Of a DNA stretch of 44,331 nt, positions 8,355 to 17,800 are shown in pieces. Position 1 is the first letter of the stretch. Every line of letters begins with the position of its first letter. This DNA comes from a virus. The stretch is taken from positions 1 through 44,331 of IMG/VR virus record IMGVR_UViG_3300021964_000142; one strand, 5' to 3'. The notes beneath the pieces are model-generated. The model saw only the letters and a list, made by a program, of their open reading frames with translations. It was not told where the DNA came from and searched no databases. Made by a program: the position numbers and the translations under genes.

Positions 8355-8950
8355 TGATATTATTAGTTGACCCACTTTACAATCCACAATTTAGAACAAC
8401 AATTACTTCTAGTACTAAACTTGGTCCTGGAATTACTATGGCTAAATTCTTAGGAGCTCCAGGGACTCCGACTACTTTATTTAACTCTGATGCTACCGAT
8501 AAACAAATTGCAAGAAACTTATATATTCAAGCTGAGGCAATGAGAACCATAATAGAACATGAAGCTTTTAAAAATATTCGATTAGTTGTGACTGAAACAA
8601 ATATAGCAACAGGGTTTGGAACAAAGGTTGTTTATCAAGTCTTAGGTAAAGATGGAAAGGTTGATATACCTAAGTCATTTGATGTAGCAGAATTTTGGAA
8701 AGACTTTATTAATTATAATAGTTTAGAATTAGCTTATGACAGATATAATCCAGACGATTCACTGAGTGTATCAATTGTTTTAGAAATGCCAATGATGAAT
8801 ACGACTTATGATGTTTCGTTTTCAAATCAGATATCAACTAGCATTAATGCAGATGGAGCTAAAGCAGATAAGAATGAATTAATTGAGTATCGTAGGTTAA
8901 GCACAGATACTTCTTCAACAACTGAAGGTTTATATAATGATTATGCCTAA
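8354..8950 (+). CDS. Conserved-type baseplate-region protein, possibly M15-peptidase-like fold
   Basis: 198 residues with no secure assignment. The order of elements loosely recalls peptidase M15_3: a TSSTKLGPGITMAKFLGA segment, an ARNLYIQAEAMRTIIEHEAF helix, a strand (IRLVVTET), a DVAEFWKDFINYNSLELAYDRY helix/loop and a LSVSIVLEMP strand. The zinc-binding His/Asp residues of that family (S-x-H-x6-D, H-x-H) are not visible, so it would be a non-catalytic relative. It is translationally coupled to the needle gene (TAATG) and ends just before the gp25 promoter, which suggests a role in the baseplate hub. The fold suggestion is a weak inference. Confidence 0.6.
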   Translation: MILLVDPLYNPQFRTTITSSTKLGPGITMAKFLGAPGTPTTLFNSDATDKQIARNLYIQAEAMRTIIEHEAFKNIRLVVTETNIATGFGTKVVYQVLGKDGKVDIPKSFDVAEFWKDFINYNSLELAYDRYNPDDSLSVSIVLEMPMMNTTYDVSFSNQISTSINADGAKADKNELIEYRRLSTDTSSTTEGLYNDYA

Positions 8951-8957
8951 ACTAGAT

Positions 8958-8965
8958 TATAAATA
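8958..8965 (+). promoter_or_regulatory. Late promoter box directly in front of gene 25
   Basis: A perfect TATAAATA in the 22-nt gap before gene 25, with only 7 nt between box and ATG. If initiation occurs about 6 nt downstream, as in T4, the message would begin within a few nucleotides of the AUG. No Shine-Dalgarno sequence is seen here. Confidence 0.65.
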
Positions 8966-8972
8966 AAGTATT

Positions 8973-9410
8973 ATGGCAAGAGCATTAGCAGCAGAAGATA
9001 AAGACCTAACTTCTAGCCTAGTTATAGCTAGGAATAGAAAGTATAAGGATATTGATTTGACCTTTGCAAAAAAGGGAAGCGGTGAAATTTATAAAAAGGA
9101 AGATGCTGCTGCAGTAAAACAGTCTATTAAAACTTTACTTTTAACTAATCGATTTGAGAAACCATTCTTACCTAGATTTGGTGGAGATTTAAGAGGACAG
9201 CTATTTGAGCTAATGAACGGCGACGTATCTCAAGACATAAAAGAACGAATAATATCTCAAATAGAAGCTTTTGAGCCAAGAGCAAAAATATTAAGTTTAA
9301 ATGTAAGAGCAAATGAAGATCAAAATGATTTAAGAGTTAACCTTACGGTAGCAATAAAAAATACAACTCAACAAATTAATTTCTCATTTGCAGTATCGAG
9401 GTTAAGATAA
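8973..9410 (+). CDS. 25: Baseplate wedge protein gp25
   Basis: 145 residues, near T4 gp25 (132). gp25 is a lysozyme-like but structural wedge component that joins gp53 and gp6 and contacts the first sheath ring. Family features are visible: LTFAKKGSGEIYKKEDAAAVKQSIKTLLLT near the N-terminus, then RPF/KPF-type EKPFLPRFGGDLRGQLFE, IISQIEAFEPRAKI and a final FSFAVSRLR strand. It starts 7 nt after a late promoter box with no visible ribosome site. A start further in would remove conserved residues, so the ATG at 8973 is preferred. Gene 6 follows after 1 nt. Confidence 0.92.
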   Translation: MARALAAEDKDLTSSLVIARNRKYKDIDLTFAKKGSGEIYKKEDAAAVKQSIKTLLLTNRFEKPFLPRFGGDLRGQLFELMNGDVSQDIKERIISQIEAFEPRAKILSLNVRANEDQNDLRVNLTVAIKNTTQQINFSFAVSRLR

Positions 9411-9411
9411 T

Positions 9412-11298
9412 ATGGCAACTACGATTAGATCTACTTCTTTAGATTTTGATACAATCAAAAATAATCTAAAGACCTTTTTAGCAGCACAAAACGAATTTGC
9501 TGATTATAACTTTGAAGCATCTGGGTTATCAAATATACTTGATGTTTTAGCTTATAATACGCACTACAATGCACTGATTGCAAACTATGCATTAAATGAA
9601 TCTTTCTTGGGAACAGCTCAATTAAGAAGTTCAATTGTATCTCTTGCAACAGCTATTGGTTATATACCAGATTCACGTATTGCATCTAGGTCAACAGTTA
9701 ATTTAAGTATTACTATACCTTCATCTGACACACGACCAGATACAGTAACAATGCCAATCAATACTAAGTTTACTGCATCTATTGATGACACTACTTATAC
9801 TTTTCAAACAAGAGCAGAATTAACTGCTTCAAACTCAAGCGGAACATATAGGTTTCAAACTGCAGTAGGAAGTAATAATATTGAGTTGTTTGAAGGAACT
9901 CAGAAAACTAAAACATTTATCGTAGGTCCTTACCAAGAAAATTTAACTTATGTTATACCCGATAAAAATTTAGATATAAGCACAGCAATTGTAAAAGTAT
10001 ATGATTCACCTTCATCTTCACTTTATACATCTTACACAAATATAGCTAATGCTCAAGAATTAACTTCAGCCTCAACCGTATATATCTTAAAAGAAGCACC
10101 AAATGGTTACTTTGAATTAACATTTGGTGATGGTAATACTTTAGGTGTTACGCCGACTGCAGGTAAACAAATTGTTGTTGATTACTTATCAGTTAACGGA
10201 CCATCAGCAAACGGAGGTTCAACCTTTGCTCCTGTTAATCAGTTAACAGTTGGAGCAGAAAGTTATACAATTACTTCAACCACTGTTGCAAATTCAACTG
10301 GTGGTAAAGCAAAAGAGTCAATTGAATCAATTAGAAAAAATGCACCTTTCTTATATGCATCACAAAATAGAGCAGTAACTGCAAATGATTATTCAGCTCT
10401 TATTCTTAGAAACTATTCTACTCTTATTGATGATATTAGTGCATGGGGCGGAGAAGAAAATACAGAACCAAAATTTGGAACTACGTTTGTATCAATTTTA
10501 TATGATGCTGACGTAACTGATGCTCAAAAAACATCGACACAAGATGGCATTAGAGTATTAGTAAAAGACTTAGGTGTTGTATCATTTGACGTAGAATTTG
10601 CTGATCCAGCTGTTACATTTATTGAAGCAGATGTATTCTTTCAATTTAATCGAAAATTAACAACACTATCTGAAAATACTATTAGAACAAGTGTAAGACA
10701 AGCAATTAGAGATTATTTTGAAGATACATTGTTATTTAATTTAACAACTAATTCTGGTAAATTTAAAAAATCATTTAGACGATCTAATATGTTAACTGAT
10801 GTTGATGCAGTAAGTACAGCTGTACTTTCATCGCGATCAGATGTTAGAATGCAGCAAAGGTTTAATGTATCAACTCCTGGGTTAGCTGCTGACTCAACAG
10901 TTGTTGGTAGCGTAGTATTATCAGCTTCTAGAAGTTATACTCTTACATATCCAGTAGCTATTGCAGCTCCAGACGATGTATATCATAGAATAACAAGCAC
11001 TACATTTACTTACAATGGAGTATTATGTGAACTAAGAAATAGACTAAGTTCAAATGTATTAGAAATTGTAAAATCTTCTGATAAAACTGTAGTCGTAGAT
11101 AACATTGGAAGTTATAACGCTTCTGCTGGAACACTATCACTTCAGGGATTTAAACCTACTGGAGTAACTGGAAGTTACTTAAAAATAGCTGCAGTCCCAG
11201 CTAATCAATCAGCTGTAGTTCCATTAAGAAATTATATTATTGGTTATGACGAATCACGAAGTGCTGTAAGAGTTGTAGAAACAACAGCACAAACTTAG
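9412..11298 (+). CDS. 6: Baseplate wedge protein gp6
   Basis: 628 residues (T4 gp6: 660). gp6 dimers form the inner wedge ring that triggers sheath contraction. The N-terminus has the conserved FDTIKNNLKTFLAAQNEF ... ILDVLAYNTHYNALIANYA ... NESFLGTAQLRSS segment, typical of gp6/gpJ-like baseplate proteins. Further in come YFELTFGDGNTLG, ESIRKNAPFLYASQNRAVTANDY (baseplate J-like core, about 300-330) and a Val/Phe-rich C-terminal region. The gene lies between 25 and the gp7-like gene, exactly the T4 order. The assignment is secure. Confidence 0.93.
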   Translation: MATTIRSTSLDFDTIKNNLKTFLAAQNEFADYNFEASGLSNILDVLAYNTHYNALIANYALNESFLGTAQLRSSIVSLATAIGYIPDSRIASRSTVNLSITIPSSDTRPDTVTMPINTKFTASIDDTTYTFQTRAELTASNSSGTYRFQTAVGSNNIELFEGTQKTKTFIVGPYQENLTYVIPDKNLDISTAIVKVYDSPSSSLYTSYTNIANAQELTSASTVYILKEAPNGYFELTFGDGNTLGVTPTAGKQIVVDYLSVNGPSANGGSTFAPVNQLTVGAESYTITSTTVANSTGGKAKESIESIRKNAPFLYASQNRAVTANDYSALILRNYSTLIDDISAWGGEENTEPKFGTTFVSILYDADVTDAQKTSTQDGIRVLVKDLGVVSFDVEFADPAVTFIEADVFFQFNRKLTTLSENTIRTSVRQAIRDYFEDTLLFNLTTNSGKFKKSFRRSNMLTDVDAVSTAVLSSRSDVRMQQRFNVSTPGLAADSTVVGSVVLSASRSYTLTYPVAIAAPDDVYHRITSTTFTYNGVLCELRNRLSSNVLEIVKSSDKTVVVDNIGSYNASAGTLSLQGFKPTGVTGSYLKIAAVPANQSAVVPLRNYIIGYDESRSAVRVVETTAQT

Positions 11299-11305
11299 GT
11301 AAATC

Positions 11306-12307
11306 ATGTCACATAGATCTTTTGTAGATAAGAAAAGAAGAGAAATTAACTTATCGAAGTATGAAGTTAAGTCTGTTCTGCCTGAGCATTTCCAAGAAGA
11401 TTATCCAAAATTGGTTACTTTTCTTGAGAAGTATTATCAGCAATTAGATTCTGATTCACCTGTAGAGTTATTAAAACACTTATACGAAAAGAAAGATATC
11501 ATTGCAACTGATGCTGAATTACTTGAATATATTGAAGATGAATTACTTTTAGGTCAAGCATACTTTCAGGGGTTTAGCAATCCAAGAGCAGCATCTGAAT
11601 TTGCAAGTACTTTATATCGAGCAAAGGGATCTAAATTTTCTATAGAGCAATTCTTTCGTATGTTCTATAATGAAGATCCAGATGTTGTGTATGGTAAAGA
11701 TTTGATATTTAAGTTAAATGACTCTGCATCAGAAATTGGAGTCACAACTGATAAAAGAATAACTAACAATAAGTTATATCAAATCTTTGCTATTCTGATT
11801 AAGATTGGTTTACCTGTATCAGATTGGGAATCAATCTATAAATTATTTGTGCATCCATCAGGTATGTACCTTGAAGGATTAGTACAAATTGTAAATGCTG
11901 CAAACTTTGAGTTTGATAACATGCCTCAAGTTGTAACAGCACCTCCAGCACCATTATCAATAGTTGGAGAAGGTACATTTGCTCTACTTGCACTTGGAGA
12001 ACAAACACAAATTCAAGTTGGCGATAGTGATAATGATCAATATAGATTATACTTAGGAGATACTATCGAATACTATGGATCACTAGATAGTGGTGCATTA
12101 ACAATTGATCAATTAGCAAAACAATACTCATCAATTATTGAAGCTAATGAAGCTAGCTCACCAACATTTGATGAAGATCACGATGCTAACTCAAGTGGCG
12201 TAGGATTATCCAACACCATCGAAACAATCGATCAGGAAAGATATTTCTGGTGGGACCCTGATTCTGCTGATTATGATATACAAATTCAACAGAGAGATGA
12301 TACTTAA
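11306..12307 (+). CDS. 7: gp7-like baseplate wedge protein (equivalent to the C-terminal part of T4 gp7)
   Basis: 333 residues against 1032 in T4. Compared from memory with T4 gp7, the region around residues 20-190 parallels the gp7 C-terminal domain. It has an acidic 'LVTFLEKYYQQLDSD' helix (T4: EAYIQYLSD), then ASEFASTLYRAKGSKFSIEQFFRMFYNEDPDV (T4: an ARFFESRSYDFYSTKG segment followed by FKVLYNEE). Next comes VSDWESIYKLFVHPSGMYLEG (T4: SSRWKSDVIRFVHPVGFGF). The remaining about 110 residues are acidic and variable. It sits between gp6 and the gp10/gp8-like genes, as gene 7 does in T4. The missing N-terminal 700 residues suggest a slimmer wedge. Confidence 0.65.
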   Translation: MSHRSFVDKKRREINLSKYEVKSVLPEHFQEDYPKLVTFLEKYYQQLDSDSPVELLKHLYEKKDIIATDAELLEYIEDELLLGQAYFQGFSNPRAASEFASTLYRAKGSKFSIEQFFRMFYNEDPDVVYGKDLIFKLNDSASEIGVTTDKRITNNKLYQIFAILIKIGLPVSDWESIYKLFVHPSGMYLEGLVQIVNAANFEFDNMPQVVTAPPAPLSIVGEGTFALLALGEQTQIQVGDSDNDQYRLYLGDTIEYYGSLDSGALTIDQLAKQYSSIIEANEASSPTFDEDHDANSSGVGLSNTIETIDQERYFWWDPDSADYDIQIQQRDDT

Positions 12308-12311
12308 ATCA

Positions 12312-12319
12312 TATAAATA
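12312..12319 (+). promoter_or_regulatory. Late promoter box before the gp10-like/gp8 unit
   Basis: A perfect TATAAATA 4 nt after the gp7-like stop and 22 nt before the next ATG. An AGAGGAAAT ribosome site lies between, so this message has a normal leader. Confidence 0.75.
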
Positions 12320-12341
12320 AAACCATAATTAGAGGAAATTA

Positions 12342-13331
12342 ATGGCTAGACAAAATTTAAGAAGAGGAGCTGCTGCAAACGACGGAACTGGTGATACACT
12401 TCGCCAGGCTGGTCTAAAGATTAATCAGAACTTCTCTGAGTTATATTCAAAACTAGGAGCTGGAGTTGATAGTGCAAATAATCTATCGACTGTAATGGGC
12501 TTTGATAGCAGTGCACTTACATTTGATAGTGCAAGTTATACTGTGTCACTTATGGCAGCTACGCCTACTGCGAATAGAACAATTAAATTACCAAATGCTT
12601 CTGATACACTTGTAGGTAAAGCAACAACTGATACACTTACAAATAAGACTTTAACAAGTCCAGTATTAACAACTCCTCAGATAAACGATACCTCAGCTGA
12701 TCATCAATACGTATTTGCAGTTAGTGAACTTGCAGCTGATAGAACAGTTACATTACCACTTTTAAGTGGTGCTGATACATTTGTATTTCAAGCACATGGT
12801 CAAACACTTACAAATAAGACTTTAACAAGTCCTACATTAAATACAGCTAAGATTGGTACATCGTTAAATGATACAAATGCAAACGAATTAATTAAGGTAA
12901 CAGCAACCGGTTCTGCAGTAAATGAATTTACTGTAGCAAATGCTGCAACAGGAAGTGGTCCAACGTTATCAGCAACTGGTGGGGACACAAATGTCAACAT
13001 AAATATTAATGCAAAGGGAACTGGTTCAGTTGAAATTGGTAAGTTAGCAGTTAATCATGATGAAATTACTGCAGCTTCCGGAACAGCTTCAACTTCTACT
13101 AGTTTAACCATACTTAATAGAGGAAGTGCAATTGCATTAACGATATCGGATGGAATAACCATTGGAGAAGTAAAACATCTTCTTAATATAAACACAGGAA
13201 CAGTCACAGCAACTCCTGATACATTTGGTCAAGGTACTTCTTTTACGTTGGCTGCAGATAAAGGATGTACAATGCTGTGGCATACTAATGGATGGTACGT
13301 ACTTAATCAAAATGAGGTAACCATAACGTAG
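12342..13331 (+). CDS. gp10-N-terminus-like baseplate/fibre adaptor protein
   Basis: 329 residues. The N-terminus, NDGTGDTLRQAGLKINQNF followed by SELY, closely matches the start of T4 gp10 (VDDGTGDYLRKGGIKINENF, then DELY), the part of gp10 that joins the wedge. The middle carries two TLTNKTLTSP repeats, common in phage fibres; at DNA level a stretch of about 26 nt recurs at about 12636 and 12808. The C-terminus (GEVKHLLNINTGTVTA ... MLWHTNGWYVLNQN) resembles a small beta domain also found in gp10-like proteins. A late promoter and strong RBS precede it, and gp8 follows after 9 nt. Likely a peripheral wedge or fibre-attachment protein; the exact T4 counterpart is uncertain. Confidence 0.65.
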   Translation: MARQNLRRGAAANDGTGDTLRQAGLKINQNFSELYSKLGAGVDSANNLSTVMGFDSSALTFDSASYTVSLMAATPTANRTIKLPNASDTLVGKATTDTLTNKTLTSPVLTTPQINDTSADHQYVFAVSELAADRTVTLPLLSGADTFVFQAHGQTLTNKTLTSPTLNTAKIGTSLNDTNANELIKVTATGSAVNEFTVANAATGSGPTLSATGGDTNVNININAKGTGSVEIGKLAVNHDEITAASGTASTSTSLTILNRGSAIALTISDGITIGEVKHLLNINTGTVTATPDTFGQGTSFTLAADKGCTMLWHTNGWYVLNQNEVTIT

Positions 13332-13340
13332 GATTAAAAA

Positions 13341-14837
13341 ATGACAGCAGTAGTAACAGTAAAATCAAAATTTCAACAAGCAGAGAAATTATTTAATGAT
13401 GTTGGTCAGCAATATGTTGTCTTAAATGATAGTGCTGGAGCATCTACTATTAATTTTGCATCAGCAGCTAATCAAGACTCTGCTTTAGCTAACTTTAAAG
13501 GTTTAGGTAATTTAACTGGACCCCATGTTGTTAAGAAACATGAAGTTAATAATTATTATATTGGTATCGGAAGAGCAGAAGACTGGAACGATTCTGACGT
13601 TGCACCTTCACCAAGCGTTAATCCAAGACAAGAAAGATTATTAAGATATTCATTACAAGCAGTAAAAAAAGTAGACAATTATAAATTCGTAATTCCAAGA
13701 TACAACTGGACATCAGGTGCAAACTACAATGCATATGATGATAATCAAACTGGTTATCCTTCAAATGCTTATTATGTACTAACTGATGAGAATAACGTTT
13801 ACATATGTTTACAAAAAGGTACAAACAATCTTGGCGAAGTACAGCCATCAACAGTAAAACCAACTGGTGTTGCTACTGGTGCGTTTACTACTGCTGATGG
13901 ATATACTTGGAAGTTCTTATATGCTATTGATGCTACAAATGCTAATAAATACTTAGCTGCTAACTATATGCCAGTTGAGAAAGTTGTAGCCGACTCGGCA
14001 AATGATCCAACACTTACTGCTGCACAAACACAACAAGTTGGTATACAGAATGCTGCAATAGCAGGTGCAATTACTTCTATTGCATTAGATTCTGGTGGAG
14101 CTGGGTATGTTAATGCACCAGCAATTACAGTTGTTGGAAACGGTTCAAGTGCTACAGCTCATGCTTATGTAAGCGGTGGAGTTATTAAGAAGATAGCATT
14201 TGATTCAGCTTCATTCTTTGGTTCAGGTTATACTTATGCAAGTATATCGATTGCAGACTCAAGCGGTGTAACTAAACCCGCTGTTGCAAGACCAGTTATT
14301 GGTCCTAAAGCAGGATTTGGTGCTGACCCAAGAGAAGATTTAAAATCAAGTTCAGTTATGTTTAACGTTCAGCCGGCTGGTACAGTAAATGGAACATGGC
14401 CATTAAACGACTTTAGACAAGTAGGATTAATTAAGAATCCTCTAGTACTTGGATATGATAGTGATAGAAACTATTATGAAGGTGCAGAAGCAAGAGCAAC
14501 CAAGAAACTAACAGTTAGTGGCGGTATTACAGGATTTGATAACGACGATACCATAACTCAATCTGGTACTGGTGCAAAAGCATATGTAGTCAAAACAAAT
14601 GGAGACTTCATATATTACAACCAAACTGAAAAAACTGGATTTACAGCTTTTGACTCATCAGCTATTACAAGTAGTCCTGGCGGTGGATCTGCAACTATAA
14701 CTAAGATTTGGTTAAGTGATGCTGACAGTGATGCAGTTGATAACTTAACAGGAGATATCTTGTACATAGATAATAGAGCTGCAGTACAGAGAGCAATATC
14801 ACAAACAGAAGACTTAAAAGTAGTAATTACAATTTAG
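13341..14837 (+). CDS. 8: Baseplate wedge protein gp8
   Basis: 498 residues (T4: 334). gp8 is a homodimeric wedge protein binding gp7 and gp10. Matching segments in order are VVTVKSKFQQAEKLFND, NNYYIGIGRAEDWND (T4: ITFGRSEPW), FVIPRYNW (T4: AVIPRRDW), YICLQKGT, DGYTWKFLYAID (T4: DGYVWEYLFEI), YMPVEKV, the RQVGLIKNPL strand (T4: RQISIITNPLE), and a final LYIDNRAAVQRAISQTEDLKVVI (T4: MIYMENRPPIIMAMDQTEEINI). The extra length comes from an inserted Gly/Ala-rich beta region at about 220-300 and another at about 390-450. Confidence 0.9.
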   Translation: MTAVVTVKSKFQQAEKLFNDVGQQYVVLNDSAGASTINFASAANQDSALANFKGLGNLTGPHVVKKHEVNNYYIGIGRAEDWNDSDVAPSPSVNPRQERLLRYSLQAVKKVDNYKFVIPRYNWTSGANYNAYDDNQTGYPSNAYYVLTDENNVYICLQKGTNNLGEVQPSTVKPTGVATGAFTTADGYTWKFLYAIDATNANKYLAANYMPVEKVVADSANDPTLTAAQTQQVGIQNAAIAGAITSIALDSGGAGYVNAPAITVVGNGSSATAHAYVSGGVIKKIAFDSASFFGSGYTYASISIADSSGVTKPAVARPVIGPKAGFGADPREDLKSSSVMFNVQPAGTVNGTWPLNDFRQVGLIKNPLVLGYDSDRNYYEGAEARATKKLTVSGGITGFDNDDTITQSGTGAKAYVVKTNGDFIYYNQTEKTGFTAFDSSAITSSPGGGSATITKIWLSDADSDAVDNLTGDILYIDNRAAVQRAISQTEDLKVVITI

Positions 14838-14845
14838 GATAAGAA

Positions 14846-17800
14846 ATGGCAACAGCATACAATTCAGGAATATTTGAATCAACTTATAGAGATGATTTTA
14901 AAGATAGTGATCAGTATTATCGAATATTGTTTAATGCTGGTAGAGCTCTACAAGCTAGAGAGTTAACTCAGTTACAAACAATCATCAATAAAGAAATCGA
15001 GAGATTTGGTAAAAATATTTTTAAAGAGGGTGCATGCGTATCTGGATCTACTCTTACAATTAATAAGTCATATGACTATATTAAACTAAATACAGACACT
15101 AATGCTGGCGGTTTGGCTTTACCTGCAAATACAGCTAATTTGGTAGATGCAGAATATACAGGAGCTACTTCTGGTGTTACATTTAGAATATTAGAATTTT
15201 ACACAGCAGCTCAAACTGGAGACGTTGATACTATTTATGTACAATATATTGGTGGTACTTCAACTGGTAATTACATTAAAGTTGCTAATAACGAAACACT
15301 AGAAAATCCATCTGTCGGTGATATTAAATCTGTAACAACCGATGCAACTGGAACTGGTACTAGAATTTCATTCGGTGATGGTGCTTATTTTACTCAAGGT
15401 CACTTTGTATTTGCACCAGCCCAATCACTTATACTAAGTTATTATTCAAACAATTATAGTGGTAACGTTGGATTTAAAGTTACACAACAAATCGTAACTG
15501 CTGCAGATAATTCAGCTTTGTATGATAACCAAGGTACTACACCTAATACATCTGCACCAGGCGCAGATAGATATAAAATTCAGCTGACTGTTATAGATGA
15601 AGCTAGCGTAAGTGCAGCTGAAGACTTTATTTACTATTGTACAGTTAAAAATTCTGAAGTCGTCTCTCAAGTTTCAGCAACTGATAACTACAATAAAATA
15701 AATGACCTAATGGCTAAGCGTACTTTCGAAGAGTCAGGTAACTATATTGTTAAACCATTTAAAGCAACATTTGATTTAAACGATTCAGATACAAATTACT
15801 TAGACTTACAAGTTTCACCAGGTATTGCTTATGTTAATGGTTATAGAGCAGAAACCCAAACAACAAATAAAATACCTATAGCTAAACCTCTTACTTATGT
15901 AACAGAAGCTAACGTAAATGTTCCAGTTGTTTATGGTAACTATGTGCTATCTGATTCAGGTACACATACTGATATAATTAATTTTTCAACGCTAGACTCA
16001 GCTACTTTATTTAACAGTGCAAATAATGCTGTTGGTAAAGCACGAGTTAGAGCTATCGAAGAAGATGGAACAAAACATCGATTATACATCTTTGATACTA
16101 AGATGTACTCAGGCCAAAATTTTGAAACTGACGTATTAAGTATCGGTGCAAGTCCAACAAACGATTTTGCTATTGAGCAAGAAGTACTCAATGGCGTTGC
16201 AAAGTCAATTATCAAACAACCAAGGGATAATAACTTATTTTTTGACTTACCAAGAAAGCGACCAAAAGAATTATCAGACTTAACAATGACAGAGCAGAGA
16301 TATTTATCTGCTACCTCAAATGGTTCTGGTCAATATACAGTTACTGTATCTTCTCCATCTGCATTAGCTGATACTTCTTTATGGGTAGCAACAAAGGCTG
16401 ATGGAACTATAGTTGGACCAACTATTGTATCTTCTTCTGCTACATCTGTAACGATTGGTGGATTAGGTACGTCAGCTGCGTTTGACTTAGCATATTATGT
16501 AACAAATACAATTACGCAAAGAACTAAGACGCTTACGACTACAACCAAAACATCTACTTCATCTGGTGATTATGTAGATTCAGATGGTATATCTTATTTA
16601 AATCTTGGTCAAGCTGACTTATACGACGTACTTGCAATTCAAGACAGTGCAGGTGCAACTGCTGTAGATATTATAGATAATTTTATTATTGATAATGGTC
16701 AAAGAGATAACTATTATCAACCTGCTAGACTTGTTCTTAAATCAGGATTAAGTAAGCCATCAGCAACTTATTGTCAATTTAGATACTTTGCACATGGTAC
16801 TGGTGACTTCTATTCAGTTAACTCATACGATGGTCAAGTTAACTACTCAAATATTCCATCATACACTTCACCAGTAACTGGTGAAATAGAATTAAGAGAT
16901 GTATTAGACTTTAGGCCAACTAAATCAGGAATTGCTGGAACAATTGCAACATTATCTGACGTTAACCCATTACCAAGAAATGGTGATACAATTACTGCTG
17001 ATATTCAAACATATCAGCCACGTTCAGATAAGTTAGTTATTAGTGAAGGCGGTGCGTTAATTAACGTACAAGGTACACCAGATTTTCAGCCTAAATTCCC
17101 TAATACACCAGATGGAACTTTAGAATTATATCGTATAGCTCTTAATGCTAATACATTAAACGATTCGGATCTTATATTAAATCCAATAGACGCAAAGAGA
17201 TATACTATGAACGATATCTCTAAGTTGGATAAACAGGTTCAAAGACTAGAAGAACTTACTGCTCTATCATTACTTGAAGTTGATACAAAAAACTTACAGA
17301 TATTAGATAGTACTGGTAATGCTAGAACGAAAGCTGGATTTATAGTTGATAACTTTAGTGATCAAGCATTTGCACAAACTGCTGATGCTGGTTACAGTGC
17401 TGCTATTGATCCAGGCGAAAAATTATTAAGACCATCATTTTACGAAAATAATATTAGGTTGTTCTTTAACGCTGACTCATCATCAAATGTAACAAAGGTC
17501 GGTGACTTAGTCATGTTATCATATGACTCTGCTGAATACCAATCAATTAATATTTGCTCTGGTACAGAAAACATTAACCCATTTAACGTTACTACATCTA
17601 GAGGTACAATTAAATTATCTCCAGCATCAGATGAATGGAGAGATGTTACAGGAAAAACAACTAAAGTTGTTCAAGGTGGAACTAAATTAGATACCACTCA
17701 GGCTTACCTATGGAATAACTGGGAATGGAACTGGGGCGGTAAAGAAATAGATGATTTAGAAGTTGGTGACGATGCAAATAGATCATTAACATCATCAACA

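Noticed and set aside
8973-9410. gp25 as an active lysozyme
   Set aside because: The family is named lysozyme-like, but in T4 gp25 serves as a structural wedge part; no enzymatic claim is made.
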